From Candidatus Methanomethylophilus alvi Mx1201 (GTDB lineage Archaea > Thermoplasmatota > Thermoplasmata > Methanomassiliicoccales > Methanomethylophilaceae), in the NCBI RefSeq assembly GCF_000300255.2, contig NC_020913.1, positions 804,692 to 868,691 on the forward strand: a DNA stretch of 64,000 nt, read 5' to 3'. Both the position numbers and the translations under genes were made by a program. How positions within the stretch are numbered: position 1 is the first letter of the stretch; each line of letters opens with the position of its first letter. Positions 10,301 through 17,340 of the stretch are shown here, piece by piece. The notes beneath the pieces are model-generated. The model had not been told where the DNA came from. It saw only the letters and a list, made by a program, of their open reading frames with translations, and made no database searches.

Positions 10301-11246
10301 TGTCAATCAATTTAGAATCGTAAAGAGAATAGCGACCGTTCACTATGGTGTCGTGAGTACTCACGAACTTTGCCATACTCATAAGGAAAACCTGTTTATC
10401 ATCGGTGAATACGGTGGGATAGAGTTTGGGGACCCATTTCCATTCGCGTTCTTCGGTGACGATGCGTTTTCTTTCCTTGGGATCCCTAGAAAGATATTCT
10501 AGTTTTCCAACCAATGCTTTTCTGAAAACACCTTCGAATTCCCTGAATTTGGAGAACATCTCCTTGTACGCTTTGGCCGATTCGTCTATTTCACCAAGAG
10601 AGCTGATAAGATCGTTCAATTCGGTGATTCTTTTCTCACCCATGATGGATCTACAGTTCGTCTTATCGGGGGCACTGAGAAGAGGATAGTTCTTGAGCAG
10701 CATATTCGCCAAAGAATCTACCATCATCACCCTTTCGTCGTAAAGGTCACCTATCCCATATTCATCGAAACTTTTTCTCAGCACATCCTCTGCGGGTTCT
10801 TCAATGTTGATAGGCAGATTCTTCTTTAATGTAGTAATAAAGAATATCTTGCGTTCGCCGCCGCTTGCTATGTAGTCGGTAATAAAGCGAATGACGCTTG
10901 TTGTCTTTCTGGAACCAGTAGGCAAAACCAGTGACAGGAAATTGTCTTTCGTCTGCTTCTCATCACAGAACTTTTGAAGAATCGATTCCAAGGCCTGATC
11001 GGTTTCAACGATTCCCGATTCAGCGGAAGTAGGGAAGGAATTCAAAAGGAACCTCTTCGCATCATCGGTGTTTTGGTTAGTATCGATGGAGACAAAGTCG
11101 AAAAAGGCCTTGATTTTCTCCGGGATCGTAGCCTTATTGCCCTCTGTGTAGTTTTTGATGTATTTGTATACTGTCGGCCTAGATATGTCAAATCTGCGGG
11201 CTAGTTCGGATATATCTACTCCGATTTTCGAAAGAATTTCCTTCAT
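7386..11246 (-). CDS. HTH - SF2-type helicase - PD-(D/E)XK nuclease fusion protein (candidate defence effector)
   Basis: 1286 residues. Residues ~8-35 form a helix-turn-helix (DISELARRFDISRPTVYKYI). Helicase motifs follow: motif I LPTGSRKTTS (~108-117), in which the usual glycine before Lys is Arg; motif II FIDEFDATKE (~320); motif III VGISATARL; and motif VI QAIGRICRTF. The last ~170 residues resemble a restriction-type nuclease: helix glutamate in KGALGEVSGK, then FDYV and YLDFKHW (D...DxK), then a strand KAIIVNVLKP. An ATP-driven nucleic-acid remodelling and cleavage machine is inferred. It is the first gene of a two-gene operon with 5296-7386. The start is supported by a TATA-like TTAATAAA about 25-35 bases upstream. 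Confidence 0.85.
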   Translation of the reverse strand: MKEILSKIGVDISELARRFDISRPTVYKYIKNYTEGNKATIPEKIKAFFDFVSIDTNQNTDDAKRFLLNSFPTSAESGIVETDQALESILQKFCDEKQTKDNFLSLVLPTGSRKTTSVIRFITDYIASGGERKIFFITTLKKNLPINIEEPAEDVLRKSFDEYGIGDLYDERVMMVDSLANMLLKNYPLLSAPDKTNCRSIMGEKRITELNDLISSLGEIDESAKAYKEMFSKFREFEGVFRKALVGKLEYLSRDPKERKRIVTEEREWKWVPKLYPTVFTDDKQVFLMSMAKFVSTHDTIVNGRYSLYDSKLIDNSFIFIDEFDATKETVLERIIDADKDEADYVGIFRRIFRTLEHNQDIWKEYYRNPEDDEDGRRTVSAKDVLEIKERAEALAKDYNLECDFKLADSEPLTYIFRDNRIIKTGKNREFIVEYDEVERINLIRSVNAEEDQLEYKRTITSMLGRMYGLFRHFEAVFYILALNHMSVQESKGKPLTRDAAIRTMLDPYDFNEAQTKYLVNAIKFRPPKRANSRDPTPDTSFYEAGFEFFNFVDNDNHNLSTKIFCTSVKRTPEKMLMRTLDRAHGAKVVGISATARLRTVVGNYDFRYLKNQEDFSEYKISQQDRDRLREMFAKTVDCYEGRVNIIPKLIDSRYDIKEIIKNKRTAADLKDYLGQYTGNDIYIAKRYLRVFRAFYEFINAEDARSLLCFLNIFPREKGSNREETFSAELLRKIFVQIIDDYTEGLTASGRVVPDYLEKMKSEPFVTIKSDNFDKHKENLLNRLSKGEKIFVITTYSTVGAGQNLQYKIPSSVVPNIRYISSLAEPSKVDKKDFDAIYVDMPTNVAKNIKEKERLDLLSSLFDIESLQENHELDLRGARNEISIRFAQYYGAPPTAKRKKAMEYPSYRMAYARRIIQAIGRICRTFAKNSNIYIFADDQLGEVFKGTSIRDFADPNDRDSDLEEVMANPEFKCLLRELQNSSANPNESVLKELLDNESVKTQAYIDSMLRNKTWSTSSMRGWNSIREYVLTFPTLSADSKLDMVYNMYHSFDKPANCLRYRQEKDYHEVYIDPEGDCEVSEADARLADFLKIPSVSPMFGEPETADYESMPSIDELEVLHYANHFGMNTAIMCPALYHNIYKGALGEVSGKAILTDWGVEVKEIEDPSKFEKFDYVSGNGTYLDFKHWAGPGSLDNKKLIEWSFQKLKMIGGTKAIIVNVLKPKDYAGSSIGYTIHGNAETYRDRNGEIIDCTGLTIITVPYLYDCDNETAKENFESRKTITKEAI

Positions 11247-11276
11247 GCTTGTACAATATTTGTTCTAGTTTATTAA

Positions 11277-11339
11277 GTTTACACTGTTATAGAATTTCAA
11301 TTACATAATGTGTAAACATGCTTTTTTTGATGTGTAAAT
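11277..11339. promoter_or_regulatory. Operator-like GTTTACAC repeats over the helicase-module promoter
   Basis: GTTTACAC at 11277-11284 and its exact inverse GTGTAAAC at 11310-11317 form an 8-bp inverted repeat. A third half-site GTGTAAAT lies at 11332-11339. The first arm abuts the TATA-like element of the helicase gene, a position where a bound repressor would block transcription. The encoded helicase has an N-terminal HTH, so autoregulation is possible but unproven. Confidence 0.45.
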
Positions 11340-11371
11340 AGTTTCAAAACTAATGCTGGATTACGATTTTT

Positions 11372-12001
11372 TCAGTTTTTGAGAAGGGTTCTGAGTATCC
11401 ACCCTTCCATCACCGCATCATCGATCGCCCGGTGCCTCATCCCCTCCAATCCCATGGAATCCTCGGGACACAACGCCCTGTATGCATCGATCGACCTGAT
11501 CCACTTGTTCGGATAGTACGATTCCTCCCTCTCCCTCAGCAGCCTCTCCTGAAGCGCCTTATCCGGAATCATATCCTCCTCCGCCAGGGAATGCACCCTC
11601 TTCGTCGCCAGCTCCATGATGTCATAGGGAACGGAACACAGCTCCTTCAGGCACCACGGTTCACGGTACAGGAACTTCCCGAAATCGAACGGAACGTTGT
11701 ACGAGGTGACCTCTCTCCCGGAGACGATCCCCCTCACCTCCGCGGCAACCGTCTCCAGATCCTTGGAAGCATTCAGTGTATCCTCCATCCTCAGGTCGGA
11801 ATTCCTGTAGATCCATATCCCTTCCGAACCATCCGGGTTCACATACTTCCTGTCGAATTCGGCAATATCGGAATAACGGATTATCTCGGAATACACGGGT
11901 TTCACGGAACCTTCCTCCAGCTCCGCAATCCCGATCTCCAGCACCCTGTCCTTCGGATAACCAGAAAGACCCGTAGTCTCGGTATCGATGATCAGAACCA
12001 T
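11372..12001 (-). CDS. DEDDh-type 3'-5' exonuclease (DnaQ-like)
   Basis: 209 residues. Exo I motif is LIIDTETTGL (Asp6, Glu8), Exo II is TSYNVPFDFGKFL, and Exo III is MRHRAIDDAVMEG with the DEDDh His and Asp. All four metal ligands of the RNase-T/DnaQ fold are therefore present. The protein is the stand-alone exonuclease size, with no polymerase or helicase domain. It lies 125 bases upstream of the helicase module on the same strand. Its 3' third is duplicated at 4976-5200, on the far side of that module, which suggests the module and this gene share a history of rearrangement. Confidence 0.9.
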   Translation of the reverse strand: MVLIIDTETTGLSGYPKDRVLEIGIAELEEGSVKPVYSEIIRYSDIAEFDRKYVNPDGSEGIWIYRNSDLRMEDTLNASKDLETVAAEVRGIVSGREVTSYNVPFDFGKFLYREPWCLKELCSVPYDIMELATKRVHSLAEEDMIPDKALQERLLREREESYYPNKWIRSIDAYRALCPEDSMGLEGMRHRAIDDAVMEGWILRTLLKN

Positions 12002-12007
12002 AAGAAA

Positions 12008-12163
12008 TCAGAATCTTCCCAAGGCCTTCTGGTAAAGGAATCCCTTGTACGGAGCACCCTCATCGTACAGGATGGAATCCTCATCAGGCTTCCAATCCGG
12101 ATTCAGTTCCTTGAACGCGGCCATGAACTTCCGCTTCTCCGCATCATCCACCGAGTACGTCAT
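12008..12163 (-). CDS. Small hypothetical protein upstream of the exonuclease
   Basis: 51 residues starting MTYSVDDAEKRKFMAAFKEL and ending KGFLYQKALGRF, from ATG 12163. The stop is 6 bases before the exonuclease start, so co-transcription is likely. I recognise no family. It may instead be the surviving 3' part of the broken gene just upstream (12144-12404), since the two frames overlap where that gene loses its reading frame. Confidence 0.4.
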   Translation of the reverse strand: MTYSVDDAEKRKFMAAFKELNPDWKPDEDSILYDEGAPYKGFLYQKALGRF

Positions 12164-12404
12164 CGGGCGCCCTGTCGAGGTAGTCGGAGACGGTGAAGCG
12201 GATCCAGTTGTAGGACCTCTGCCATCTGACCTTGAAATCTTCGAGGGCTGCGAATTCGGCTCCGACATCCTCGTAGCCGTGTCTTGCTCCGACGGCCGCG
12301 AAAATCATCGTAAGGTGGTCGTCGGATACGGTGCGGTTCTTCTCGTTGAAGGTGGCGATGAATACGTCACCTTCGGCGGTTTTTCTATTCCTCATGGTTT
12401 TCAC
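12144..12404 (-). pseudogene. Broken paralog of the zincin-type protein at 39967-40683 (N-terminal part only)
   Basis: 86 residues. From VSDDHLTMIFAAVGARHGY through VSDYLDRAPDDVL they align in register with the N-terminus of the intact metallopeptidase-like protein at 39967-40683 (SENDQRLLAIANSAAYRRGT ... IPDYLDKAPDRVL). The frame ends four residues later and no HExxH segment follows in any frame, so the catalytic part is missing. I read it as a truncated remnant. Confidence 0.55.
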
Positions 12405-12600
12405 TCCTTGAGGATTCCCGTCGTTTCTGCGATGGATTATGGGATTTGCAGGGATTTAATGGTAGGGGAGAGGTCGGGCAATGCCTGAGAATAACGTTAG
12501 GTAACCGCCTATCGCTGTCGGTCCCTGATACACAATCTGTTCCGGAGACAACCGCGTCTGTTCATGGATGGAATCCGTTCGGAGCACTTGGAACCGACGG

Positions 12601-13047
12601 TCAATGTTTGCGGAAAAGTTCTCTGAAGCCTTTTCTCTTGGTGGCAGGTGATTTAAGACTGTGATCCCCGCCATCGTCGATACGCATCAGCGCAGAACGG
12701 GCATCGGATTCCCACACGGGGATTTCCTCCGTCATGAATCTCCAGACTATGCGGACATCCACATTCTCGTATTGATGAGAGATGATGTTACGTATCCCCT
12801 TGATGGATCCGATTGGCATGGAGAAGTTCTGAGTATAGAACTCCGGATACTTGGAAGCGACGCGGTCCAGACACTGCGTTATCTGGTTGATCTTCGAGTA
12901 GCAGGCGTCCTGATAGACCTCGGTATCGGCGAACGTCTCGAAATCATCCCCGAAGTACGTCCTGTACTCTTCGATTCCTTCTGCGTAACGGATGATCCAT
13001 TCCAGATTATCGCGGAGAACGCCCAGTTCCCTTCCGCCTTTAACCAT
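12601..13047 (-). CDS. hepT: HepT-like HEPN ribonuclease toxin
   Basis: 148 residues, all-helical in character, with the HEPN/DUF86 catalytic motif R-x4-H as RNIISH (in KGIRNIISHQYENVD). In characterised HepT-MntA pairs this motif cleaves RNA, and the nucleotidyltransferase partner silences the toxin by adding AMP to a nearby Tyr. A tyrosine follows the motif here (HQY). The start overlaps the 3' end of the upstream mntA by 8 bases, the usual operon arrangement. There is a basic C-terminal extension (KSPATKRKGFRELFRKH). Confidence 0.85.
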   Translation of the reverse strand: MVKGGRELGVLRDNLEWIIRYAEGIEEYRTYFGDDFETFADTEVYQDACYSKINQITQCLDRVASKYPEFYTQNFSMPIGSIKGIRNIISHQYENVDVRIVWRFMTEEIPVWESDARSALMRIDDGGDHSLKSPATKRKGFRELFRKH

Positions 13048-13324
13048 ATATGAGCCTCATATCCTCGCTAATGCGGGTCTTGAATGCTTCAGTTGCGGAA
13101 TCGTAGGCGAAGTCCACCCTGTTACCGAGAGCCTCTTCCAGTTCGGTCATGAAGGAACCCAATTCGGTGAGCGTGACCTTATCATAATCAAGCACCAGGA
13201 AGAAATCGAAATCGCTGTCCCTGGTGTAATCCCCCCTCGCACGGGAGCCGAAAAGATAGACGCGTCTTACGTTGTAACGGGAGGCAATCGGTGCAACTAT
13301 GCCCCTGAGTTCATCAAGAGTCAT
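13040..13324 (-). CDS. mntA: MntA-like minimal nucleotidyltransferase antitoxin
   Basis: 94 residues with the signature LFGSRARGDYTRDSDFDFFL, giving the GS-x(n)-DxD catalytic site of minimal nucleotidyltransferases. In HepT-MntA systems this enzyme AMPylates the toxin. ATG 13324 is preferred over an upstream ATG at 13354 because AAGGAGAT, a good Shine-Dalgarno sequence, lies just before it. It is the promoter-proximal gene and overlaps hepT. Confidence 0.85.
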   Translation of the reverse strand: MTLDELRGIVAPIASRYNVRRVYLFGSRARGDYTRDSDFDFFLVLDYDKVTLTELGSFMTELEEALGNRVDFAYDSATEAFKTRISEDMRLIYG

Positions 13325-13468
13325 TCCGATCTCCTTTTTCTTTCCCGTGAACATGCCGATGCCTCCGTGCTTTCAGATATTTATGTCCATCCGCCGATAT
13401 AAAACTAGGCGAGAGGTCGGACCCGTACGACACTTTCAATAGTGGTACGGAGATTACCAACGGATCAG

Positions 13469-13951
13469 ATGGAATACAAGGCACTGACCTGTCCTTACTG
13501 CGGAGCGAAAATCCCTCCGAATCATACCGGCACATCATTTACCTGCGAATATTGCGGCAATCTGATTGTCCTCAACCAGAATAATGGAAATGATATGCCC
13601 ACGGATCCCAACAAATCCACACTCACCATCGAGTACGAAGCAAGCGGATACGTTGTCATACCGGATATGCAGGTCACAATAACAAAAAATACCCAGACCA
13701 AGACAGAGAAGGTTCTTTTCGGAAAATCCGGCAAGAAAACCGGAGATTCGATTGAACGCAGCATCCCTGTCCACAGGAAACTGAAGCTCTCGCTTGACAA
13801 GGGAGAATACAGTATTTTCTTCAAATCGAGCATCCGCAAGAACACCACAAATGTCAATCTCGACCGCGATGTCTACCTGCGTGTAGGATGGAACCGGGTT
13901 ACGGGTAAAATTGTGGTGGACACGGTGGAAAATCCCGACGAACTGATCTGA
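13469..13951 (+). CDS. Zinc-ribbon protein with a C-terminal beta-rich domain
   Basis: 160 residues from ATG 13469 (MEYKALTCPYCGAKIPPN). The N-terminus has two CxxC knuckles, CPYC and CEYC, spaced as in rubredoxin-like zinc ribbons. The remainder is beta-strand-rich and ends in VGWNRVTGKIVVDTVENPDE. No membrane segment is seen. Similar archaeal proteins of unknown function pair a zinc ribbon with such a domain; I cannot name the function. It is divergent from the mntA-hepT pair. Confidence 0.75.
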   Translation: MEYKALTCPYCGAKIPPNHTGTSFTCEYCGNLIVLNQNNGNDMPTDPNKSTLTIEYEASGYVVIPDMQVTITKNTQTKTEKVLFGKSGKKTGDSIERSIPVHRKLKLSLDKGEYSIFFKSSIRKNTTNVNLDRDVYLRVGWNRVTGKIVVDTVENPDELI

Positions 13952-14101
13952 TTTCGATTGTGTTTCCGACACATAGGCCAGACACAGGTACAACAAACAA
14001 ATCGGCTGCCTCGCGCGGCGCGTATATATCTATCTTGGGGCCCCCTGTTTTCAGAGGATTTCAGAAGCTCCCGGCGAGGATGTTTGACCCACCAAGTTGG
14101 G

Positions 14102-14147
14102 CACGTCACCCCTCCCGATCCTTCACGGAACGGTATGGGGTGACGTG
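14102..14147. terminator. 11-bp perfect inverted repeat between convergent genes
   Basis: CACGTCACCCC at 14102-14112 and GGGGTGACGTG at 14137-14147 can form a strong hairpin with a 24-base loop. It lies in the 212-base gap between the convergent genes ending at 13951 and 14164, where a two-way terminator is plausible. Nothing else is recognisable in that gap. Confidence 0.45.
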
Positions 14148-14163
14148 TTGAATCGAAGTTGTT

Positions 14164-14397
14164 TTATACCGAGGGGTGGGAACTCTTCCAGGCGTTCACC
14201 CAATTGGTGATCGTGTTCTCTGACACAGAAAACAAAGAGGCTACCGTTTCCCTTGGGACGTTGTATTCCTCCCTCATCCTGACTGCAAGAATCTTTCCGT
14301 ACTCGTAGCGTATTTTATCCGCATCCTGCACCGGTGTGCCGTCCTCCATCTCTCCTCTGTCAAGAGCTTCGTAGAACTCTTTTATCCCGGAGATCAT
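14164..14397 (-). CDS. Small helix-turn-helix protein, possibly a 3' gene fragment
   Basis: 77 residues from ATG 14397, ending in an HTH-like segment (VPRETVASLFSVSENTITNW). The same frame stays open upstream to about 14560 (... GDFPFHEFVQHISGKSSYD), but no start codon or ribosome site is evident there. The visible ORF may therefore be the tail of a longer, decayed gene. The function is not recognised; DNA binding is inferred from the HTH. Confidence 0.45.
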   Translation of the reverse strand: MISGIKEFYEALDRGEMEDGTPVQDADKIRYEYGKILAVRMREEYNVPRETVASLFSVSENTITNWVNAWKSSHPSV

Positions 14398-14582
14398 GTC
14401 GTAACTCGATTTACCCGAGATGTGCTGGACGAACTCGTGGAACGGGAAATCACCGACGACGAAGTCCGCACTTGACAGGTTGTCGTAGGCGTACTCCCCC
14501 TCGGCCAGCGTATCGGGGTCCCTCGTCCAAGACGAAGTCGGTACCGGCAGAAAGCGGGGAAGGCGGTTTTCCAGATGATACC

Positions 14583-14590
14583 TTTATAAG
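14583..14590 (+). promoter_or_regulatory. TATA box for the 46-aa gene
   Basis: TTTATAAG lies about 25 bases before ATG 14613, the spacing of an archaeal promoter driving a leaderless or near-leaderless message. Confidence 0.45.
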
Positions 14591-14612
14591 ACCGCAGTGG
14601 GTTGTTACAGGT

Positions 14613-14753
14613 ATGTTTGGGAAATCCGATAAGAAGACCGAAACGAAGGCAATCCCGCCTTTCGGAGGTCTGGAATACGACATTCCCGACGAGGTAATCC
14701 TCAAAGACATCGAAGATTACCCCTACGTTATGGGAAAACTCAAAGACTGCTGA
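14613..14753 (+). CDS. 46-residue hypothetical protein
   Basis: MFGKSDKKTETKAIPPFGGL through YPYVMGKLKDC. A TATA box at 14583-14590 is correctly spaced from the ATG. The composition is protein-like (ordered Pro/Gly motif, acidic DEVILKDIEDYPYV segment), and it runs convergently into the Fic gene with a 14-base overlap. It matches no family I know. Confidence 0.45.
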   Translation: MFGKSDKKTETKAIPPFGGLEYDIPDEVILKDIEDYPYVMGKLKDC

Positions 14754-15225
14754 TGTGCGTATTGCACCTCAGCCAGTCTTCTACTTCTTCCCTGTCGTAC
14801 ATTCCCGAAGCCACGTTCCTGATGAACAGATACGTCTCATCATCATCGTCGAGTTCGTACCCGCCGTTCCTGAGGAGACGGATCGCTATCTGGAGTGCGG
14901 TCCTCTTGTTTCCTTCAACGAAGGGATGAAAATTGGCGATATAATCGATGGCTACCGCAGTCTTGGAGAACCAGTCAGGGCAGTCCATGATTCTGTCGCA
15001 CAGTCCGTCGATGGCGGCGGAACTGATTACGGCATCTTCAAGGCCCACTTCCCTTTCTTCTCCAGAGGCAACGATTACCAAGTGGTGCACGCGCATGATG
15101 TTGCTCCTGCACCTGTTGTATTCTTCAATGCGGTTGTAGGATGCCGTCGGCTGTTTCTTCCTGCCGAACCTCTCCTTCAACCTGCCGAACATACGTCTCG
15201 CCTCTTTCTTCCCTATCGCTCTCAT
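14740..15225 (-). CDS. Fic/Doc-family protein
   Basis: 161 residues carrying the complete Fic motif HPFVEGNKRTA (HPFx(D/E)GN-x-R) at about residues 99-109, preceded by the conserved AIDYIANF helix. Fic enzymes transfer AMP or another phosphoryl-containing group to target proteins; Doc members are toxins. The size (~120-residue core plus a basic N-terminal ~40) fits a Doc-like stand-alone protein. No inhibitory alpha-helix motif (S/TxxxE/D-GN) is obvious, and no typical Phd antitoxin lies next to it. It is preceded by the zinc-ribbon gene at 15231, five bases away, so it is probably the last gene of a three-gene operon starting at 16465. Confidence 0.85.
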   Translation of the reverse strand: MRAIGKKEARRMFGRLKERFGRKKQPTASYNRIEEYNRCRSNIMRVHHLVIVASGEEREVGLEDAVISSAAIDGLCDRIMDCPDWFSKTAVAIDYIANFHPFVEGNKRTALQIAIRLLRNGGYELDDDDETYLFIRNVASGMYDREEVEDWLRCNTHISSL

Positions 15226-15230
15226 GCTTT

Positions 15231-15503
15231 TTACCTTCTCCTTCTTCCTTTTCCTCCTCCCGCGTTACGGATTTCCTCGTAAACGCAGGGTGTTCTGCAT
15301 TCCCAGTACATAGAGCACGGGATGATCCCCGCCCCGCAGTCGGGGCAGGTGCTTATCCCGAAAGCGTAGACCCTCTGCCCTATGCCGCATTCCTGACAGG
15401 GTTCTAATGTCATCGGATTCCGGTGTTTCCTCAGCCCTCTGATGACATCCTCCGCCGAATCCACTACCGGCCAGTCATCCGATTCGTTCTTTCCAAAATT
15501 CAC
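15231..15503 (-). CDS. Small zinc-ribbon protein
   Basis: 90 residues. Paired knuckles CQEC and CPDC at about residues 37-58, and a third cysteine group (CSMYWEC, CVYEE) further on, indicate bound zinc. The C-terminus is basic (GGGKGRRRR). ATG 15503 overlaps the stop of the upstream membrane-protein gene by four bases (ATGA), so the two are co-translated. No family name can be given. Confidence 0.65.
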   Translation of the reverse strand: MNFGKNESDDWPVVDSAEDVIRGLRKHRNPMTLEPCQECGIGQRVYAFGISTCPDCGAGIIPCSMYWECRTPCVYEEIRNAGGGKGRRRR

Positions 15504-16465
15504 AACCTCACCTTCCCTGCGATCCAGTTCACCACGTAATCCGAGAAGAACAGGCCGAACACGATCAGGGCGGCACCGCCGATGACGAGGACGTACCTGC
15601 GGGTGAAAAGACCGTACAGGGCGAGGACGGCACCGATGGCGATGCAGATCCCCTTCACCCAGTTCTTGGTTTCCTCATCGGCATCGTGGTCCTTGTGGAG
15701 TTTCGCAAGACCGGGGCTGACGTAGTCCACCTTGGTTACCTTGAATTCCACCTTGGGTTCGGTGTGCATTCCGGTATCGTCGCAGATACCCAACTGGGAG
15801 ATCCGGAGGGTGTACCCTTCTTCGATGAACAGCGTCTCGTAACCGTCGGTCTGCATGGCATCCGCATACCACGTTGTCAGGTCCCTGCCGTCGGTCCATA
15901 CCGCTACCAGGGTGTTCTGTTTCACGGAATGGTCCATTCCCCTTTCCAGGGTCACGGAATCGGACTGGAAGAACGGCGTGAAGATGACGTCGTCGTACAC
16001 CTTGTTGCCGAACTCATCAATAATGGATCCTCTGACGAAGGGAGCGTCCATTCCGTTTCCGTAGAGACCTATCCGGAGATCGTCCAGATCGTCCCCGTTG
16101 GCATCGTAGTAGGTAGCGAGCTGCTGCATGGCGGAGAGGGTGAGTATTTCGTTCATCCCCTCCGACAGAACCACGGAATCGTAGACGTTGCTTGCCATGA
16201 GCGTCGTGACACCGTAGTCCTTCCGGTCCGCACGGTCGTAGATGTTCCATACCGCCGAGGCGGAGTTGTTCGCTGAAACGGATGTCCAGTATATCCTGTC
16301 GAGGAGCTTCTGGTAGGCTTTCAGGATCGGAGTGAGGTCCACGGCCTCCGGTGCATCCTCTCCCGAAGGTATGTCGGAAGGTACGACCTTGAATGAGACT
16401 CCGTTGTAGGTTCCGTTGCCGAATAACATTTTTCCTGCATTAAAAAGCAGTCTCTTGCTGACCAT
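15500..16465 (-). CDS. Hypothetical protein with two C-terminal transmembrane helices
   Basis: 321 residues. The first ~260 are soluble in character (acidic, with strand-rich WTDGRDLTTWYADAMQ and FIEEGYTLRISQLGI segments). They are followed by two hydrophobic helices, IGAVLALYGLFTRRYVLVIG and ALIVFGLFFSDYVVNWI, separated by a short basic turn. No cleavable signal peptide is seen, so the large N-terminal domain is probably cytoplasmic. It overlaps the zinc-ribbon gene downstream by 4 bases. I do not recognise the family. Confidence 0.75.
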   Translation of the reverse strand: MVSKRLLFNAGKMLFGNGTYNGVSFKVVPSDIPSGEDAPEAVDLTPILKAYQKLLDRIYWTSVSANNSASAVWNIYDRADRKDYGVTTLMASNVYDSVVLSEGMNEILTLSAMQQLATYYDANGDDLDDLRIGLYGNGMDAPFVRGSIIDEFGNKVYDDVIFTPFFQSDSVTLERGMDHSVKQNTLVAVWTDGRDLTTWYADAMQTDGYETLFIEEGYTLRISQLGICDDTGMHTEPKVEFKVTKVDYVSPGLAKLHKDHDADEETKNWVKGICIAIGAVLALYGLFTRRYVLVIGGAALIVFGLFFSDYVVNWIAGKVRL

Positions 16466-16599
16466 GTTCGATCAACGGAATATGGCTTTCGCTAACGAAG
16501 TACAAAATACGACCCGTATCCGGTCGAGTCTGAATTCCCGACATGCCATTTTCCTAAACCCTCGGTCAAAACCGCTGGACGATGTCGGTCTTGGATTTC

Positions 16600-16857
16600 G
16601 ATAACCGCCTAAGTTTTTGTACGAGGTCGGAGCCTCAAAAAATGTCCCCGGTCTTGTATCGAACTTCTTACGGGTCTCCGGAACAATGCACACCGATTGG
16701 AAATGGTCCTCGTAGAGCTTCGCGCTGGGTGTCCCGGGATCGCGGATGTAACGGAACAGGTGGACCTCGTCCGCCTTGTAGAAGATCGAGGGGGGGAGGA
16801 GACCATCACGGTCTCCGTGGTGATGCAGGAGATGACGATGATGTAGGGGTTTGACAT
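16600..16857 (-). pseudogene. Frameshifted remnant of a CARF-like (DUF6293/Csx-type) regulator N-terminus
   Basis: Two frames join to read MSNPYIIVISCITTETVMVS and then, after a shift near 16800, IFYKADEVHLFRYIRDPGTP and SAKLYEDHFQSV. The pattern of an opening strand, a Thr-Glu turn, then YKADEVHL(F/I)R resembles the first Rossmann strand and helix of CARF-domain proteins, which sense cyclic oligonucleotides or act as archaeal regulators. The rest of the gene is absent. Identification is tentative. Confidence 0.35.
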
Positions 16858-16911
16858 ATAGGTCCGACTTGGATTGTGTAGAGGGTATGGGATATAGGGT
16901 TCGTTCGAAGA

Positions 16912-17302
16912 TCATTCTCCGACAATTAACTGCTCAAGACGTTCCTGGAGTTTTTCCTTTGGAACGTTATCGGCGATTAGGATGTCGCGGCAACGTATCG
17001 CCTGTGCGCGGGAATCCAGTCTGCCGATGACGGTGCAGTCCGGGTATGAATCAGCGGCGATCTTCTCGGCCTGTGCAAAGGTATGGGCCGTGATTATGTC
17101 CGTCCTGTCGGAGAACACGATGTAGTACTGTTTCCCGGTACCATTGAGAAAGGTATCAATCTCGAACTCATCCTCGGGCCTGGCAAGGTATGCGAGAAGC
17201 TTGTCGCCTACGTTGAGGCCAAACCTTTATCGCGTACCCGACAGAGAGGCTACGCTTCCTGCCGTCCGCAGTTATGGGATTTACGGTCTTGACGTATTTC
17301 AT
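16912..17302 (-). pseudogene. AbrB-like gene split by a +1 frameshift
   Basis: From ATG 17302 the frame reads MKYVKTVNPITADGRKRSLS then VGYAIK. One extra G (AAAGGTTT, near 17224) must be skipped to continue FGLNVGDKLLAYLARPEDEF and on to RLEQLIVGE at 16912. The joined ~130-residue product begins like an AbrB/SpoVT DNA-binding domain, where a GLKVGDKLLVYL-type strand is typical. The tail is unfamiliar. It could be a decayed gene, an assembly error, or a genuine frameshifting site; I favour decay because its neighbours are also broken. Confidence 0.5.
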
Positions 17303-17340
17303 CAAGCATGGTTAATAGTCGTTGTCGATATAATAAAGGC

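Noticed and set aside
5296..11246. Assignment of the helicase module to Hachiman, DISARM or a DinG-type pPIWI-RE system
   Set aside because: Domain sizes and motifs do not fit: no DUF1837, no methyltransferase, and the helicase lacks the iron-sulfur cysteines of DinG. Only a weak PIWI-like hint remains in the partner.
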